Shown here in pieces: positions 7,164 through 15,329 of a stretch of 34,566 nucleotides of DNA. The DNA is from a virus. The notes under the pieces were generated by a model. The model searched no databases and was not told where the DNA came from. It saw only the letters and a program-made list of their open reading frames with translations. A program made the translations under genes and the position numbers. Location of the stretch: positions 23,635 through 58,200 of the IMG/VR virus record IMGVR_UViG_3300029309_000041. The stretch is one strand, 5' to 3'. How positions within the stretch are numbered: the stretch's first letter is position 1; each line of letters begins with the position of its first letter.

Positions 7164-7516
7164 TATTTCTTTTTCTTTCTAACAACCTTTACATTCTTTT
7201 TCTTAGGTTTCGGTGCTTTACCGCCTACCCAAGCTTCATTAACATCAGGCGTAGATTTATCGTCAGATTTATACGTTCCTTTTTTAGTTCTAGCTCTTTT
7301 GGGCTGTTTAGGCTCCTCAAACTTCGCTAACTCTACAGTAGCCTCTTCCATCTGTTTTGAAATAAGATCCTCTACTCCCTCCTTAACCATTTCCGATAAA
7401 ACAGGGTTTTCTTTTTTACTTATTACACCCTCTTCTATCTCTTCTTTAGTTAACTCTTGAGAGTCGTTATCTACTACTAATTTTGGTTTTCTTCTGAACC
7501 AGTCGAACCATCCCAT
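7163..7516 (-). CDS. Lys-rich small protein, 117 aa
   Basis: The protein starts MGWFDWFRRKPKLV, an aromatic and basic amphipathic opening, then has an acidic middle (residues 20-70) and a very Lys-rich tail. No family is recognised. It looks largely disordered apart from a helical middle. A GGAGG ribosome-binding site before the ATG supports the start, which lies 40 bp inside the Nmad1 gene. It lies between the polymerase and the modification genes, so it may be an accessory of either, but nothing shows which. Confidence 0.6.
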   Translation of the reverse strand: MGWFDWFRRKPKLVVDNDSQELTKEEIEEGVISKKENPVLSEMVKEGVEDLISKQMEEATVELAKFEEPKQPKRARTKKGTYKSDDKSTPDVNEAWVGGKAPKPKKKNVKVVRKKKK

Positions 7517-7833
7517 GACTCTTCCTCCATATTTTCATTAATATCACCTGAGTTGTTTAAGATATATTCTTCAACAAGTATCAAGTATCTACGTAAGTCT
7601 CTAATATCATCGAGTAAGCCAGCCTCACCTTTAAAAGCTTCGCCCGCTTCAAATACATCCCAACCATGTCGCTGAGATTGATGCTCGATCCTATCGAACT
7701 TACGTGCCAACATCATGAAAGCACCCACGCCACCGCGTCGCCTCCACGAATCTCCATAAGACTCTTCAGCTTTTTTCAAAGCTTGTAAGTCTAACTGCGC
7801 TATATCGCGCATATTTTCCCACTTATTTTCCAT
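7477..7833 (-). CDS. Nucleotide modification associated domain 1 (DUF1599) protein
   Basis: Residues 18-90 carry AEESYGDSWRRRGGVGAFMML followed by ARKFDRIE and a later DDIRDLRRYLIL helix. This is the pattern of DUF1599, renamed Nmad1 because it recurs beside phage base-modification genes. The fold is all-helical. Its reaction is not established. The gene follows the thymidylate synthase-like gene with an 11 bp overlap and a GGAGG ribosome-binding site, and sits two genes from the 5-hmdU kinase-like gene, which supports a role in thymine modification. The length (118 aa) is typical. Confidence 0.75.
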   Translation of the reverse strand: MENKWENMRDIAQLDLQALKKAEESYGDSWRRRGGVGAFMMLARKFDRIEHQSQRHGWDVFEAGEAFKGEAGLLDDIRDLRRYLILVEEYILNNSGDINENMEEESWDGSTGSEENQN

Positions 7834-8872
7834 CGTTTCCTCCTTCGTTATTAAGTGTCCAAGATAAATCTCTCTTTTTAATCCAATCGAAACAAGCTGT
7901 CATCCAGTCGTTCGGTAGAATTCTCATAACCTCTTTATAGGCTAATTCATAATCTCTCTTTTTATGTGCGTTAAATGTTTTAACCATGGGTACAGCTATA
8001 TTTTTAAATGCTGGGTTGTCCCATGTGTCGTCGTCATACGACGGCATATCCTCTGGGTGAATATTAAAAAACCTATCTAACTCCCAATCAAATACTTCAG
8101 GCTTAGTAATAAAATTCGTATACGCAATACCGTCTAATGTATCGTAAGGATTTTTTAAACTAGAGTACGTCCATGGATCTATCTCCACGCCTTTTACTCT
8201 CTCCCAAACTTCGTTATGGTATACGTGAAAGCTATCACTAACTTGTCTATATGTGCCCATACTGATTTCTAAATGACCTGCGATATATTCTTGTAACATA
8301 GACATATGTACTGCGTTCGCACCGTAAGCTCCCCAAAGCATATCATTAGAACGGTTACAAACCGTCATGTGTAATTGCTTATCTCGTATCTTAAAATAGA
8401 TACTTGTATTACACGGCACGTCTTTACTGTTCCTTCCAAGGTCTTTATTAGCGTCCCACATCTGTAAAACACAGCGTCTATCGTCGGGATTATTTCGTAA
8501 CATTTCTATAACCATTTTAATCTGGTCTTTATGGAAATAACTGCGCCACCTCCAACCGTACGCTCCCCATAAAGTTTCTCCGTCATCAGAAAAGTTCTCC
8601 ATAGATTTAACATATCGAGTTAAAGGGGCTAAATCTTTACGCCCCGCTAACATCCATAAACCCTCTATAAAATGGAAGAAAGGGTTAGCGTCTCTTATCT
8701 TTAGAAGCAACACTCTCTCCCAAGGCTTTTCGTACACCGTAGTCACAGGCTCAAGTGCCTCGTATGTTGTTCCGTTTCTACTTTCTTGTTCACGAAAGTT
8801 ACGAGGATCTTGAAATAAATCCAGTCCTAATAAAAAAGCATCGTTTACATTTCTAGCTTTTATTACTTTCAT
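7823..8872 (-). CDS. Thymidylate synthase-fold enzyme, probable dUMP (hydroxy)methylase
   Basis: The 349-residue protein has thymidylate synthase hallmarks: paired R132-R133, catalytic C154 in the VPCNTS segment, CNRSNDMLWGAYGANAV (residues 172-188), and the DSFHVYHNE block. The family transfers a one-carbon unit from methylenetetrahydrofolate to C5 of dUMP or dCMP. N186 matches the Asn that selects uracil over cytosine in ThyA, favouring dUMP. The residue after the catalytic Cys is Asn, not the usual His. Because it sits with Nmad1 and 5-hmdU kinase-like genes, dUMP hydroxymethylase (making 5-hmdUMP) is my preferred reading. Ordinary dTMP synthase remains possible. Confidence 0.8.
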   Translation of the reverse strand: MKVIKARNVNDAFLLGLDLFQDPRNFREQESRNGTTYEALEPVTTVYEKPWERVLLLKIRDANPFFHFIEGLWMLAGRKDLAPLTRYVKSMENFSDDGETLWGAYGWRWRSYFHKDQIKMVIEMLRNNPDDRRCVLQMWDANKDLGRNSKDVPCNTSIYFKIRDKQLHMTVCNRSNDMLWGAYGANAVHMSMLQEYIAGHLEISMGTYRQVSDSFHVYHNEVWERVKGVEIDPWTYSSLKNPYDTLDGIAYTNFITKPEVFDWELDRFFNIHPEDMPSYDDDTWDNPAFKNIAVPMVKTFNAHKKRDYELAYKEVMRILPNDWMTACFDWIKKRDLSWTLNNEGGNDGK

Positions 8873-9090
8873 ATTGAATCTTGGTACGCACTTGTTATTT
8901 CGTTAATTAAAAAACCTATCTCTTGCTCACTTAGTTGAGGCAGTTTCTTTTTGAGAAACCCCACTGCCATTTCATAACTTGCAGCGACCTTTAAATAAAA
9001 GGCTACTTCTAAAAACTGTGTGTAATATATGTCTACTATATCGCCATATTGCTCTAATAAATCAATGGCTACATCGCTCATTCCGCCCAT
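8869..9090 (-). CDS. Small hypothetical protein in modification cluster, 73 aa
   Basis: This helical, acidic protein (MGGMSDVAIDLLEQYGDIVD...) is not recognised. An AAAGGAG ribosome-binding site 6 nt before the first ATG decides the start over a second ATG three codons later. Its stop overlaps the start of the thymidylate synthase-like gene (ATGA), so the two are co-translated. The context suggests a partner of the modification enzymes, by inference only. Confidence 0.6.
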   Translation of the reverse strand: MGGMSDVAIDLLEQYGDIVDIYYTQFLEVAFYLKVAASYEMAVGFLKKKLPQLSEQEIGFLINEITSAYQDSI

Positions 9091-9102
9091 GTTTTCTCCT
9101 TT

Positions 9103-9984
9103 CTATTCTTCTACCAACGGTAGTTCTTTATTATATTTATAAACACTTCGTGTTCGACCCTCTTCGTTTAGTATCCGAGAGTATTTATCGAATTCACAAA
9201 GCCCTCCTTCTATTTCCCTCATCTCAAACCGACTTAAATCGATTAAGTTAGAGTTAAGTCTTTCGCGAGATATTTCCCACAAATTACGCATCTCATCATT
9301 CCATGGATGAGTACGCCTTGAAAAATCTAAATCTCTTCCTGCTAATCTATTGAGCCCTCGCATCGCCCCTGGACCAGCATTAGCCCATGTCAAAATATCT
9401 TTAGCGTCTCGTAGTAAATAGGTGTGTCGTAAATCAGTTATAACTTCGTACGCCATGAATGGACCCATGTACGGATAGTCCCGCAAAATCTCCCAAGATT
9501 TTTCTAACGATTCCGTAGCTAGTATTTGGTCTACGAGTTTTTCTCTATCTCCCCACATATGGGATATACACTCTGCTACGCCCGTAACTTTATCCATACG
9601 GTTAGGTGTTTTAATAATGTAGGCACCTGTTATCCATTGATCTTGTTTCGTTATTTCTTCTATAGCTTTCTTTCTATCCCACTCAATATGTAAGTTATGG
9701 CGTACTAAAGTTCTCCCTGTTTCTATAAAATTAAACCAACGAAAAATTACAGTAGCCATTAACACTTCAGGATCATCCCGCCATACATTACGTATGTGTC
9801 GTTTAAACCAACGAGTCGTCCTATCTTCTTCTCGAAATACCTGACAAAATTTAAACTTTTGTAGTATAAGGTCATCTGTCCACGGTGGCTCGTGTTGTAA
9901 TACTTCTTTATTAATACGTATGGTTTCCCTTTCATGTATCCAATAAAAGTATAAGTCGAGCCTATCCCGTAGTTCTTGAATCAC
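9103..9984 (-). CDS. 5-hydroxymethyluracil DNA kinase-like protein (HMUDK helical family)
   Basis: The N-terminal pattern YFYWIHERETIRINKEVL, then PPWTDDLIL (residues 33-41) and KFCQVFREEDRTTRWF (residues 45-60), is the signature I know for the 5-hmdU DNA kinase helical family, once called alpha-glutamyl/putrescinyl thymine pyrophosphorylase. Characterised members in phages with hypermodified thymine phosphorylate 5-hydroxymethyldeoxyuridine in DNA and so activate it for replacement by other groups. The length (293 aa) fits. It overlaps the methyltransferase gene by 4 bp (ATGA), and the thymidylate synthase-like gene is two genes downstream. The family call is good; the activity in this phage is inferred. 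Confidence 0.78.
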   Translation of the reverse strand: MIQELRDRLDLYFYWIHERETIRINKEVLQHEPPWTDDLILQKFKFCQVFREEDRTTRWFKRHIRNVWRDDPEVLMATVIFRWFNFIETGRTLVRHNLHIEWDRKKAIEEITKQDQWITGAYIIKTPNRMDKVTGVAECISHMWGDREKLVDQILATESLEKSWEILRDYPYMGPFMAYEVITDLRHTYLLRDAKDILTWANAGPGAMRGLNRLAGRDLDFSRRTHPWNDEMRNLWEISRERLNSNLIDLSRFEMREIEGGLCEFDKYSRILNEEGRTRSVYKYNKELPLVEE

Positions 9985-10850
9985 TTTTTAACAAGCCTCC
10001 ACGCACAGTTGTTAGCGACCTCAGGGTAAAATACCGCCGCCGCCATTCTTAAAAACTGTTTACCGAAACGTTCTTGTAACGTTATAAGTTGTTCCATACT
10101 CCATCCAGTGTGGGTTATTCGGTCATAGTCTTTGGTATAGTTATCCTCATGCATGGCTTTCTTTAATTTAGGCATTTGTATAAACGTACCTGTTACTGCC
10201 TCTATACGGAAGTTTCTTTCTAGTTCTTCTTTTAGTTCTTGAAAGCCCCACTCATAGACATGATCCTCGGGCAACTTATCGTTAGAGCCGTCATGGTTAG
10301 GCGTTGATATATAAGCAATAGCATCAGGTCGCATAACCCTTGCCGCCTCATCAAGCCAAGCGGGGACAAACTCTCTGCCCATGTGTTCAATAACTTCTGT
10401 CGACCAAAAGAAGTCTATACTTTCATCGGGTAAGTCTAGTATCGGATTAGTTGTTAAATCCTGTATACGTATCTCGCCGTTAAAATTCTTAAACCATGTA
10501 GATTCTTCTAGTTCTCCCCCACCGTTCGACCAAAAAGGGTTTTCTAATTGACACGCTGGATCGATATCGTACCCGTAATAAGAACGGATAACATCAGACT
10601 TTTTAATAACATAAGCCTTATACAACACTCTTAATGACCAACACTCACCACAACCTATTTCTAAAGTATCTAATGGTCTACCTAATAATTTAGATTCTTC
10701 TATAGCCAAACTAGCTATTTTATCGAATCTACTCATATGAGCTAATTCATCAGGTCGCCAGTTTCCTAACACACCTGCAGAAGCTAAATCCATCCGAGTG
10801 TTTTTGCTATCGTTTTCGTTAACTTTTAATTTTCGTCTTATAGATGACAT
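9981..10850 (-). CDS. Class I SAM-dependent methyltransferase, 289 aa
   Basis: Motif I LEIGCGE (residues 63-69), an acidic post-I motif YGYDID near residue 95, and motif IV FFWSTEVIEHM show a Rossmann-fold methyltransferase of the Methyltransf_11/23 type. It has no DPPY/NPPY motif of adenine or N4-cytosine DNA methylases and no PC motif of C5 enzymes, so small-molecule or modified-base O/N-methylation is more likely. The start has an AGAAAGGAGAAAAT leader, and the CTTTACTTT element lies 50 nt upstream. It heads the modification operon and is coupled to the kinase-like gene, so a late step in base modification is possible; other substrates cannot be excluded. Confidence 0.75.
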   Translation of the reverse strand: MSSIRRKLKVNENDSKNTRMDLASAGVLGNWRPDELAHMSRFDKIASLAIEESKLLGRPLDTLEIGCGECWSLRVLYKAYVIKKSDVIRSYYGYDIDPACQLENPFWSNGGGELEESTWFKNFNGEIRIQDLTTNPILDLPDESIDFFWSTEVIEHMGREFVPAWLDEAARVMRPDAIAYISTPNHDGSNDKLPEDHVYEWGFQELKEELERNFRIEAVTGTFIQMPKLKKAMHEDNYTKDYDRITHTGWSMEQLITLQERFGKQFLRMAAAVFYPEVANNCAWRLVKK

Positions 10851-10884
10851 ATTTTCTCCTTTCTAATATACACATTTAATTATC

Positions 10885-10909
10885 CTTTACTTTTAGTTGC
10901 AAAGTAAAG
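10885..10909. promoter_or_regulatory. CTTTACTTT inverted repeat upstream of modification operon
   Basis: A perfect 9 bp inverted repeat (10885-10893 and 10901-10909) has a 7 nt loop. Its minus-strand arm CTTTACTTTGC is followed 50 nt later by the methyltransferase ATG. The same 11-mer lies 50 nt before the ATG at 16222. On the minus strand, TTTACT and GATAAT are spaced by 18 nt and could be a -35/-10 pair. It may be promoter, operator or both. Confidence 0.45.
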
Positions 10910-10915
10910 AAGTTT

Positions 10916-12412
10916 TTATATTTGAAAGCATCTTGTTGTAGTAGGTTCTATCAAATATAAATTCTCTTTTGCCCTAGTAAGCCCAACATAAAACACCCTG
11001 TTTTCGTCGTCAGGGTTTTGTTGATATGTTTTATAAACTCTATTAGTTATATCTGTTAATAAAACTACGTTTGTAGCTTCGCCACCTTTAGCGGCATGTA
11101 TGGTAGATAAACGTATTCTAGGTTCTTTCGTAATTTTTTCTCCTCTTCGTAACATAGCCCGTATATAACTAACCTCTTTAGGAGTTAAAGAAGTAAGGGC
11201 ATCGTACCAATCTCCATCAGGTAGTTCGGGAAAACGTTCCTTTAAATCGGCTAGCGTCATCATCGCGTCAATTTCTAAAACATCTAGGGAGTTTACCTTA
11301 CGGACTTTTATAAATTTTAACAGATTGACGCATTCTGATAGGGGTAAACTATCTCCTTTCCTTAAAATCTGCCAATTTAACACAGCTTTTATTTTTGTAT
11401 CAGAAATACTAGGTCTGCCTTTAACTTCAAAAAACCATCCTTCGTTTCTACAATAATCATCGATTTGTTCTAATAAATAATTTGTTCTAGCTAATACTAA
11501 CCAATCACCTTTTTCCATATTAATAAGTTCGATAGACGGTTCCCACCTAACTAATCCTGTTTGTTTCCTAGGAAGCCATGCCTTATGAATCCTGGATCGT
11601 ACTTGATTAATACATCGACTAGCTAATTCATGAACCGCTGACGGTATACGGTAAGATTGTTCTAAGATCATTGCATCTTTAGAGTTTTGTATTAAATAAT
11701 CTACGTCTGCACCTGCCCACTTATAAATAGCTTGGTCATCATCTCCTGCCACATATACACGGTCAGCATACTGAATAATCTTACGAACCACTGCCCACTG
11801 TAATGGAGATAAATCTTGAGCTTCATCTACAAAAACTGCATCTAATTTAGGCACATCGCCTTTTTCTAAAAACAGTTTTAGCATATCCGTATAATCCACT
11901 AATAATCTATCTTGTTTAAATAAGTCTAACCCTCTTGCATATCGTTCTAATTCGAACCAACCTACTGCATCCTCTACATCGTGCCATTGATCTTTTAAAT
12001 CTACTTGTCTCATACGGGATAGATTTTCTATAAAAGCTAAACGATCATCGTGGCTCATTCCAAATAAATGTCCTGAGTCTGTACCCGCTCCGCCTGTTAA
12101 TCTTAAATTAAGAACTTGATTTAATTCTCTTATATCTTTTAAATCCATAACGCTTTCTTTAGAAAGACCTAATTGTCTAAACGCTAAAGAATGGAGCGTA
12201 CGGAAAAACGGTAAATCTTTACGAGTTAGTTCAAATTTATCCATAGCTCGTTGTTTACCTTCATTAACCGCTTTTTTAGTGAACGTAAAAAATCCTATCC
12301 TAGTAGGCTCTGTACCTTTTTCTAATTCATCTTCTATAAGACCTAACAATGTGCTCGTCTTGCCTGTTCCTGGTGGTCCAAGAATAACTTGTGTATGGTC
12401 AGGCAGTGTCAT
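10916..12412 (-). CDS. UvrD/Rep-type superfamily 1 helicase
   Basis: A 498-residue SF1A helicase. Walker A is G12-PPGTGKT-19, motif II is VDEAQD, motif III GDDDQAIYKWAGA, motif IV-like EQSYRIP, motif V STIHAAKGGEATNVV and motif VI FYVGLTRAKENLYLI. All core motifs are intact, so an active 3'-5' DNA translocase is expected. It is shorter than cellular UvrD (about 720 aa), with reduced insert domains, as is usual for phage versions. It is coupled by an ATGA overlap to the AlkB-like gene. It probably acts at the replication fork or in recombination, alongside the SNF2-type helicase at 16535-17977. Confidence 0.92.
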   Translation of the reverse strand: MTLPDHTQVILGPPGTGKTSTLLGLIEDELEKGTEPTRIGFFTFTKKAVNEGKQRAMDKFELTRKDLPFFRTLHSLAFRQLGLSKESVMDLKDIRELNQVLNLRLTGGAGTDSGHLFGMSHDDRLAFIENLSRMRQVDLKDQWHDVEDAVGWFELERYARGLDLFKQDRLLVDYTDMLKLFLEKGDVPKLDAVFVDEAQDLSPLQWAVVRKIIQYADRVYVAGDDDQAIYKWAGADVDYLIQNSKDAMILEQSYRIPSAVHELASRCINQVRSRIHKAWLPRKQTGLVRWEPSIELINMEKGDWLVLARTNYLLEQIDDYCRNEGWFFEVKGRPSISDTKIKAVLNWQILRKGDSLPLSECVNLLKFIKVRKVNSLDVLEIDAMMTLADLKERFPELPDGDWYDALTSLTPKEVSYIRAMLRRGEKITKEPRIRLSTIHAAKGGEATNVVLLTDITNRVYKTYQQNPDDENRVFYVGLTRAKENLYLIEPTTTRCFQI

Positions 12413-12990
12413 AGCCCTGTCCTAAAAGTTAAATTAATCCTTTCGTTAACGCCACTTACTCTAGGTACAGCATGTGTTGCTGACATCTGAGAAGCTCCGT
12501 CAAAAATTATTACATCGCCGTGTCTTAATATATAAGACCTGAACTTGCTTATGTCCACCCCCTCGGTGTTTATTTCGCTAGTATCAGTTCTATCTTTAAT
12601 ATTTCCAGCGTACTGCCTCCAATTAAATACTCGTGGCTCTCCGAAAGAGATAGAGACAACAAGGTCATCTTCTGTAGGAACAGTATCTGAATGATAAGGA
12701 ACGCCTACTTGACCATTTTTATAAAGACCACATAAACAAAAGGTAAACTCAACTTCACGTCCTGTAACTCTTTTAGTATATTCCTCTGCACCTTGTTTAA
12801 TCCATGCCATATTTTTACTCCACGGATCAGGTTCATATAACTTACCCGCATATTCAAAAGAAGATAAGCCATAAGCCCTTGTTGGTCTACCTACGACAGG
12901 TTTTCCATTAAATATTCTTTCTACTGGGTTATCCCATTTTTCGATATACGGCATATAATCTTTCATGCCTCCTCTCATATAAGTCATCAT
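12409..12990 (-). CDS. AlkB-like 2-oxoglutarate/Fe(II) dioxygenase
   Basis: The 193-residue protein has the iron site H100-x-D102 (PYHSDTV) and H173 (SATHAVPR), and the 2-oxoglutarate-binding R184-x5-R190 (ERINLTFR). The ISFGEPRVFNWR and GDVIIFDG strands are also typical of AlkB. Cellular AlkB removes alkyl lesions from DNA or RNA. The gene lies between primase and helicase genes with ATGA overlaps at both ends, so it belongs to the replication operon. Repair of the phage genome is the simplest role. Because a thymine-modification cluster is close by, oxidation of a modified base is an alternative; TET/JBP-specific features are not visible. Confidence 0.85.
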   Translation of the reverse strand: MMTYMRGGMKDYMPYIEKWDNPVERIFNGKPVVGRPTRAYGLSSFEYAGKLYEPDPWSKNMAWIKQGAEEYTKRVTGREVEFTFCLCGLYKNGQVGVPYHSDTVPTEDDLVVSISFGEPRVFNWRQYAGNIKDRTDTSEINTEGVDISKFRSYILRHGDVIIFDGASQMSATHAVPRVSGVNERINLTFRTGL

Positions 12991-14510
12991 ATTGGATTCT
13001 CATTAAATTCTGGTAAGTCGTGGGATTCGGTCTGAGCGATAAACTCTGTAATGTACCAAACATTAACACCCTTACCTTTTATGTTAAAAAAGTGTGGACT
13101 ACCCTCCATCTGTTTTAGTTTTGCTGTAAGTTTGTTTCTAGGATAATCTTTAAAATTATGCCTATGTAAATACTCCATAAGGTCAGCTAATCTAAAATAT
13201 GTTTTACCATTCTCTGTCCACGGTTTATGTAAAAGTATTTCATCCTTCTCTCTAGCAGGTCTTTCTGTACAAAAAGTTTCTAATAGCTCTAAGAAGTGTC
13301 CTTCTGTAGAAGATTCTTTAGGTACTTCAACTATCGTTAAACTATCTAATAGTTGCTGTATTATCTGTCTCCATACGTTTTCTTTTACTTTAGGAGGTAT
13401 TTTATTTAAAGCGTCCATACATTTACGCTGAAATCTGTTTTGGTTTAATAAATCATCTGTTTCTAATTCTAATCTCCCACCCTCAACATCTAAAAACCAG
13501 ATAGGTGGATCACTATCTTGTTTAGTTAAATTACTAAATAATGGCGTTCCGCCGTTAGCCCCTATACCATGTTTTCTTGTTCTACATAATGGACTATTAC
13601 AATGACTCGCTATAGGTTGGTCATTACATCTATAAAAATAATCTTTCCTTTTTAGTTGTTTAGTTACCGTAATAACTTCTTGTGCCCCCAATGGTGGTTG
13701 CATATATTGTAAGTTTACTTTCTCTAATCTTGTTTCCCACTCGTCTGGGTATTTTTTCCTTAAAAACACTCCAACGTTAAATAAACCTGAGTTCCTAGTT
13801 CCTTTAGGAAATCCCTGAACTATTAAATGTTGTATACATGGAGGGGCTTGGTCTAGCCAATCTATGTTTTCCGCTAAAGGACTAGCCTCTAACTTTTCTA
13901 TTTGCTCTACTGTTAGAGTTATTTCTTTAACTCTTTCTATAAATTCTTCTGGACTTAGAGCTTGACCCTCAGTTCCATAACCATACCTAGTAGAACTCTC
14001 TCCCCCAAAGTAAGGCATATTTAATGTGCTACCTCTATCCCCCCTATCTAACAACAGCTGTGTTTGTTTAGGGAATATCTCCGCTTGACCGTAACCTATA
14101 GAAGCCGCTATCTGCCTTAACTTTCTTTGTAATAAAGAGGCAGGCACGGGATCTTCTATGAACAAGTAAATATGGGCTCCTCCACTTTTACTACGACATA
14201 CGATTAATGGTAATTTATGTTTAGATAATTTTTTAGATAATCCTTTTAAGTCTAAGGAGTACTCATCAACATCTATAGCACCCCAAACGCAAGCATTGTT
14301 CTCGTCGATTGGGACGAGCCCAATGCTTTGTTCACCTGACAGGTGATTTTCCCATAATTGTAAAACATCGTCTTCAGATAACTCTTTAGATATAGTAATG
14401 TTTTTACCACCTGCTTTTCCATCTTCTCTCGATTCATTCGTAGCTGTAAAAGTTCCATATGCCTGCCGTAGTCCAGCGTAACGTGTAGCAAATTCCTCTG
14501 CTAACGACAT
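12987..14510 (-). CDS. Archaeo-eukaryotic-type (AEP) primase, TOTE-like
   Basis: The N-terminal domain has the AEP catalytic signatures: D80-x-D82 in GAIDVDEY, the SKSGGAHIYLF motif with H113, and EIFPKQ (residues 144-149). A Cys/His cluster (C295, H303, C304, C309, H314) forms a probable zinc site. Residues from about 330 make a helical C-domain resembling PriCT-type modules of phage primases. This architecture resembles the primase part of TOTE-type proteins. It replaces a DnaG-type primase. The start has an AAAGGAG leader. It works with PolA and the SSB-like protein next door. The family is secure; the subgroup is from memory. Confidence 0.85.
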   Translation of the reverse strand: MSLAEEFATRYAGLRQAYGTFTATNESREDGKAGGKNITISKELSEDDVLQLWENHLSGEQSIGLVPIDENNACVWGAIDVDEYSLDLKGLSKKLSKHKLPLIVCRSKSGGAHIYLFIEDPVPASLLQRKLRQIAASIGYGQAEIFPKQTQLLLDRGDRGSTLNMPYFGGESSTRYGYGTEGQALSPEEFIERVKEITLTVEQIEKLEASPLAENIDWLDQAPPCIQHLIVQGFPKGTRNSGLFNVGVFLRKKYPDEWETRLEKVNLQYMQPPLGAQEVITVTKQLKRKDYFYRCNDQPIASHCNSPLCRTRKHGIGANGGTPLFSNLTKQDSDPPIWFLDVEGGRLELETDDLLNQNRFQRKCMDALNKIPPKVKENVWRQIIQQLLDSLTIVEVPKESSTEGHFLELLETFCTERPAREKDEILLHKPWTENGKTYFRLADLMEYLHRHNFKDYPRNKLTAKLKQMEGSPHFFNIKGKGVNVWYITEFIAQTESHDLPEFNENPI

Positions 14511-14527
14511 ATGTTTTCTCCTTTATT

Positions 14528-15325
14528 TTAGAAGGGAGCATCTTCCTCGGAATCTGTAGGTATTTCTACTCCTCCGTCTCTTTGCTGCTCTTCTTTTACT
14601 TCTACCTCACCCGATCTAGCAGCGTTCATAAACTCTTTAGCTATATGCGCTGTTTCTACGTCGGTTGGACCCTCTTGATTTACAGTAAACCCGTTCCACG
14701 AACCTTTATCATTAGATTGTGATAAAGTTCCTAACGTATATTTATACGCGAACATAGGAGCAGATACTGACTGACCTTTGCTAGTTTGAACTCTTGCCAT
14801 TCTTAACATAGTCAACCACTTCCTAGAAGCACCTAACTGTGTGGATGTAAAAGCTACTACCGCTTGTTGTGGTGTAGGTTCTAAAACTAATATAAAGAAC
14901 TGTGCCGTTTCTACTATTTCGTTACCGTTATCTAAATATAATCTACGGGACTCAGGATCTTTTGTACAAGATTTTAAAATAGAAGCACCATGGTCAGCGT
15001 TCACTAAGCCACCACCCTTCTCTCTAGGAACCCACTCAATGTATTTTTTAACATACGCGCAAGGCACAACTGTGATGCCTTTCTCCCCGTCGTAGACTTC
15101 ATTAGTCACTGTATTAACAAGCATGCCTGCTTGTGCATCTGGGTTATATCTTCCGTCTTGTTTATTAAGTTGTGGGGACATTTGCTGAAGAACCCTGATA
15201 AACGGGATCGCAAAATCCTCAGTTGTAGTTTCTTCTAATCCTGTACCACCCGATAATAAATCATCGTCAAAAGTAGCGATTGCTGTTTGTTTCGCCTCAG
15301 CTAGGCTTGTTTTATCTTCTGCCAT
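14528..15325 (-). CDS. Candidate single-stranded DNA-binding protein, 265 aa
   Basis: The protein resembles a widespread phage family with TEDFAIPFIRVLQQMSPQLNK near residues 36-56 and NTVTNEVYDGEKGITVVP near residues 72-89, whose function is usually left unassigned. The C-terminal tail is acidic and ends EEDAPF, very like the DDDIPF tip with which bacterial SSB binds partner proteins. Together with its position directly before the primase gene, this suggests a phage SSB. No OB-fold can be proven by eye. It is preceded by an AAGGA site and follows a 191-residue gene after 4 bp. Confidence 0.6.
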   Translation of the reverse strand: MAEDKTSLAEAKQTAIATFDDDLLSGGTGLEETTTEDFAIPFIRVLQQMSPQLNKQDGRYNPDAQAGMLVNTVTNEVYDGEKGITVVPCAYVKKYIEWVPREKGGGLVNADHGASILKSCTKDPESRRLYLDNGNEIVETAQFFILVLEPTPQQAVVAFTSTQLGASRKWLTMLRMARVQTSKGQSVSAPMFAYKYTLGTLSQSNDKGSWNGFTVNQEGPTDVETAHIAKEFMNAARSGEVEVKEEQQRDGGVEIPTDSEEDAPF

Positions 15326-15329
15326 AATA

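Noticed and set aside
7823-8872. dCMP hydroxymethylase (5-hmC pathway)
   Set aside because: The base-selecting position holds Asn (uracil type) rather than Asp, and the neighbours belong to the thymine route. No glucosyltransferase or other 5-hmC partner is visible.
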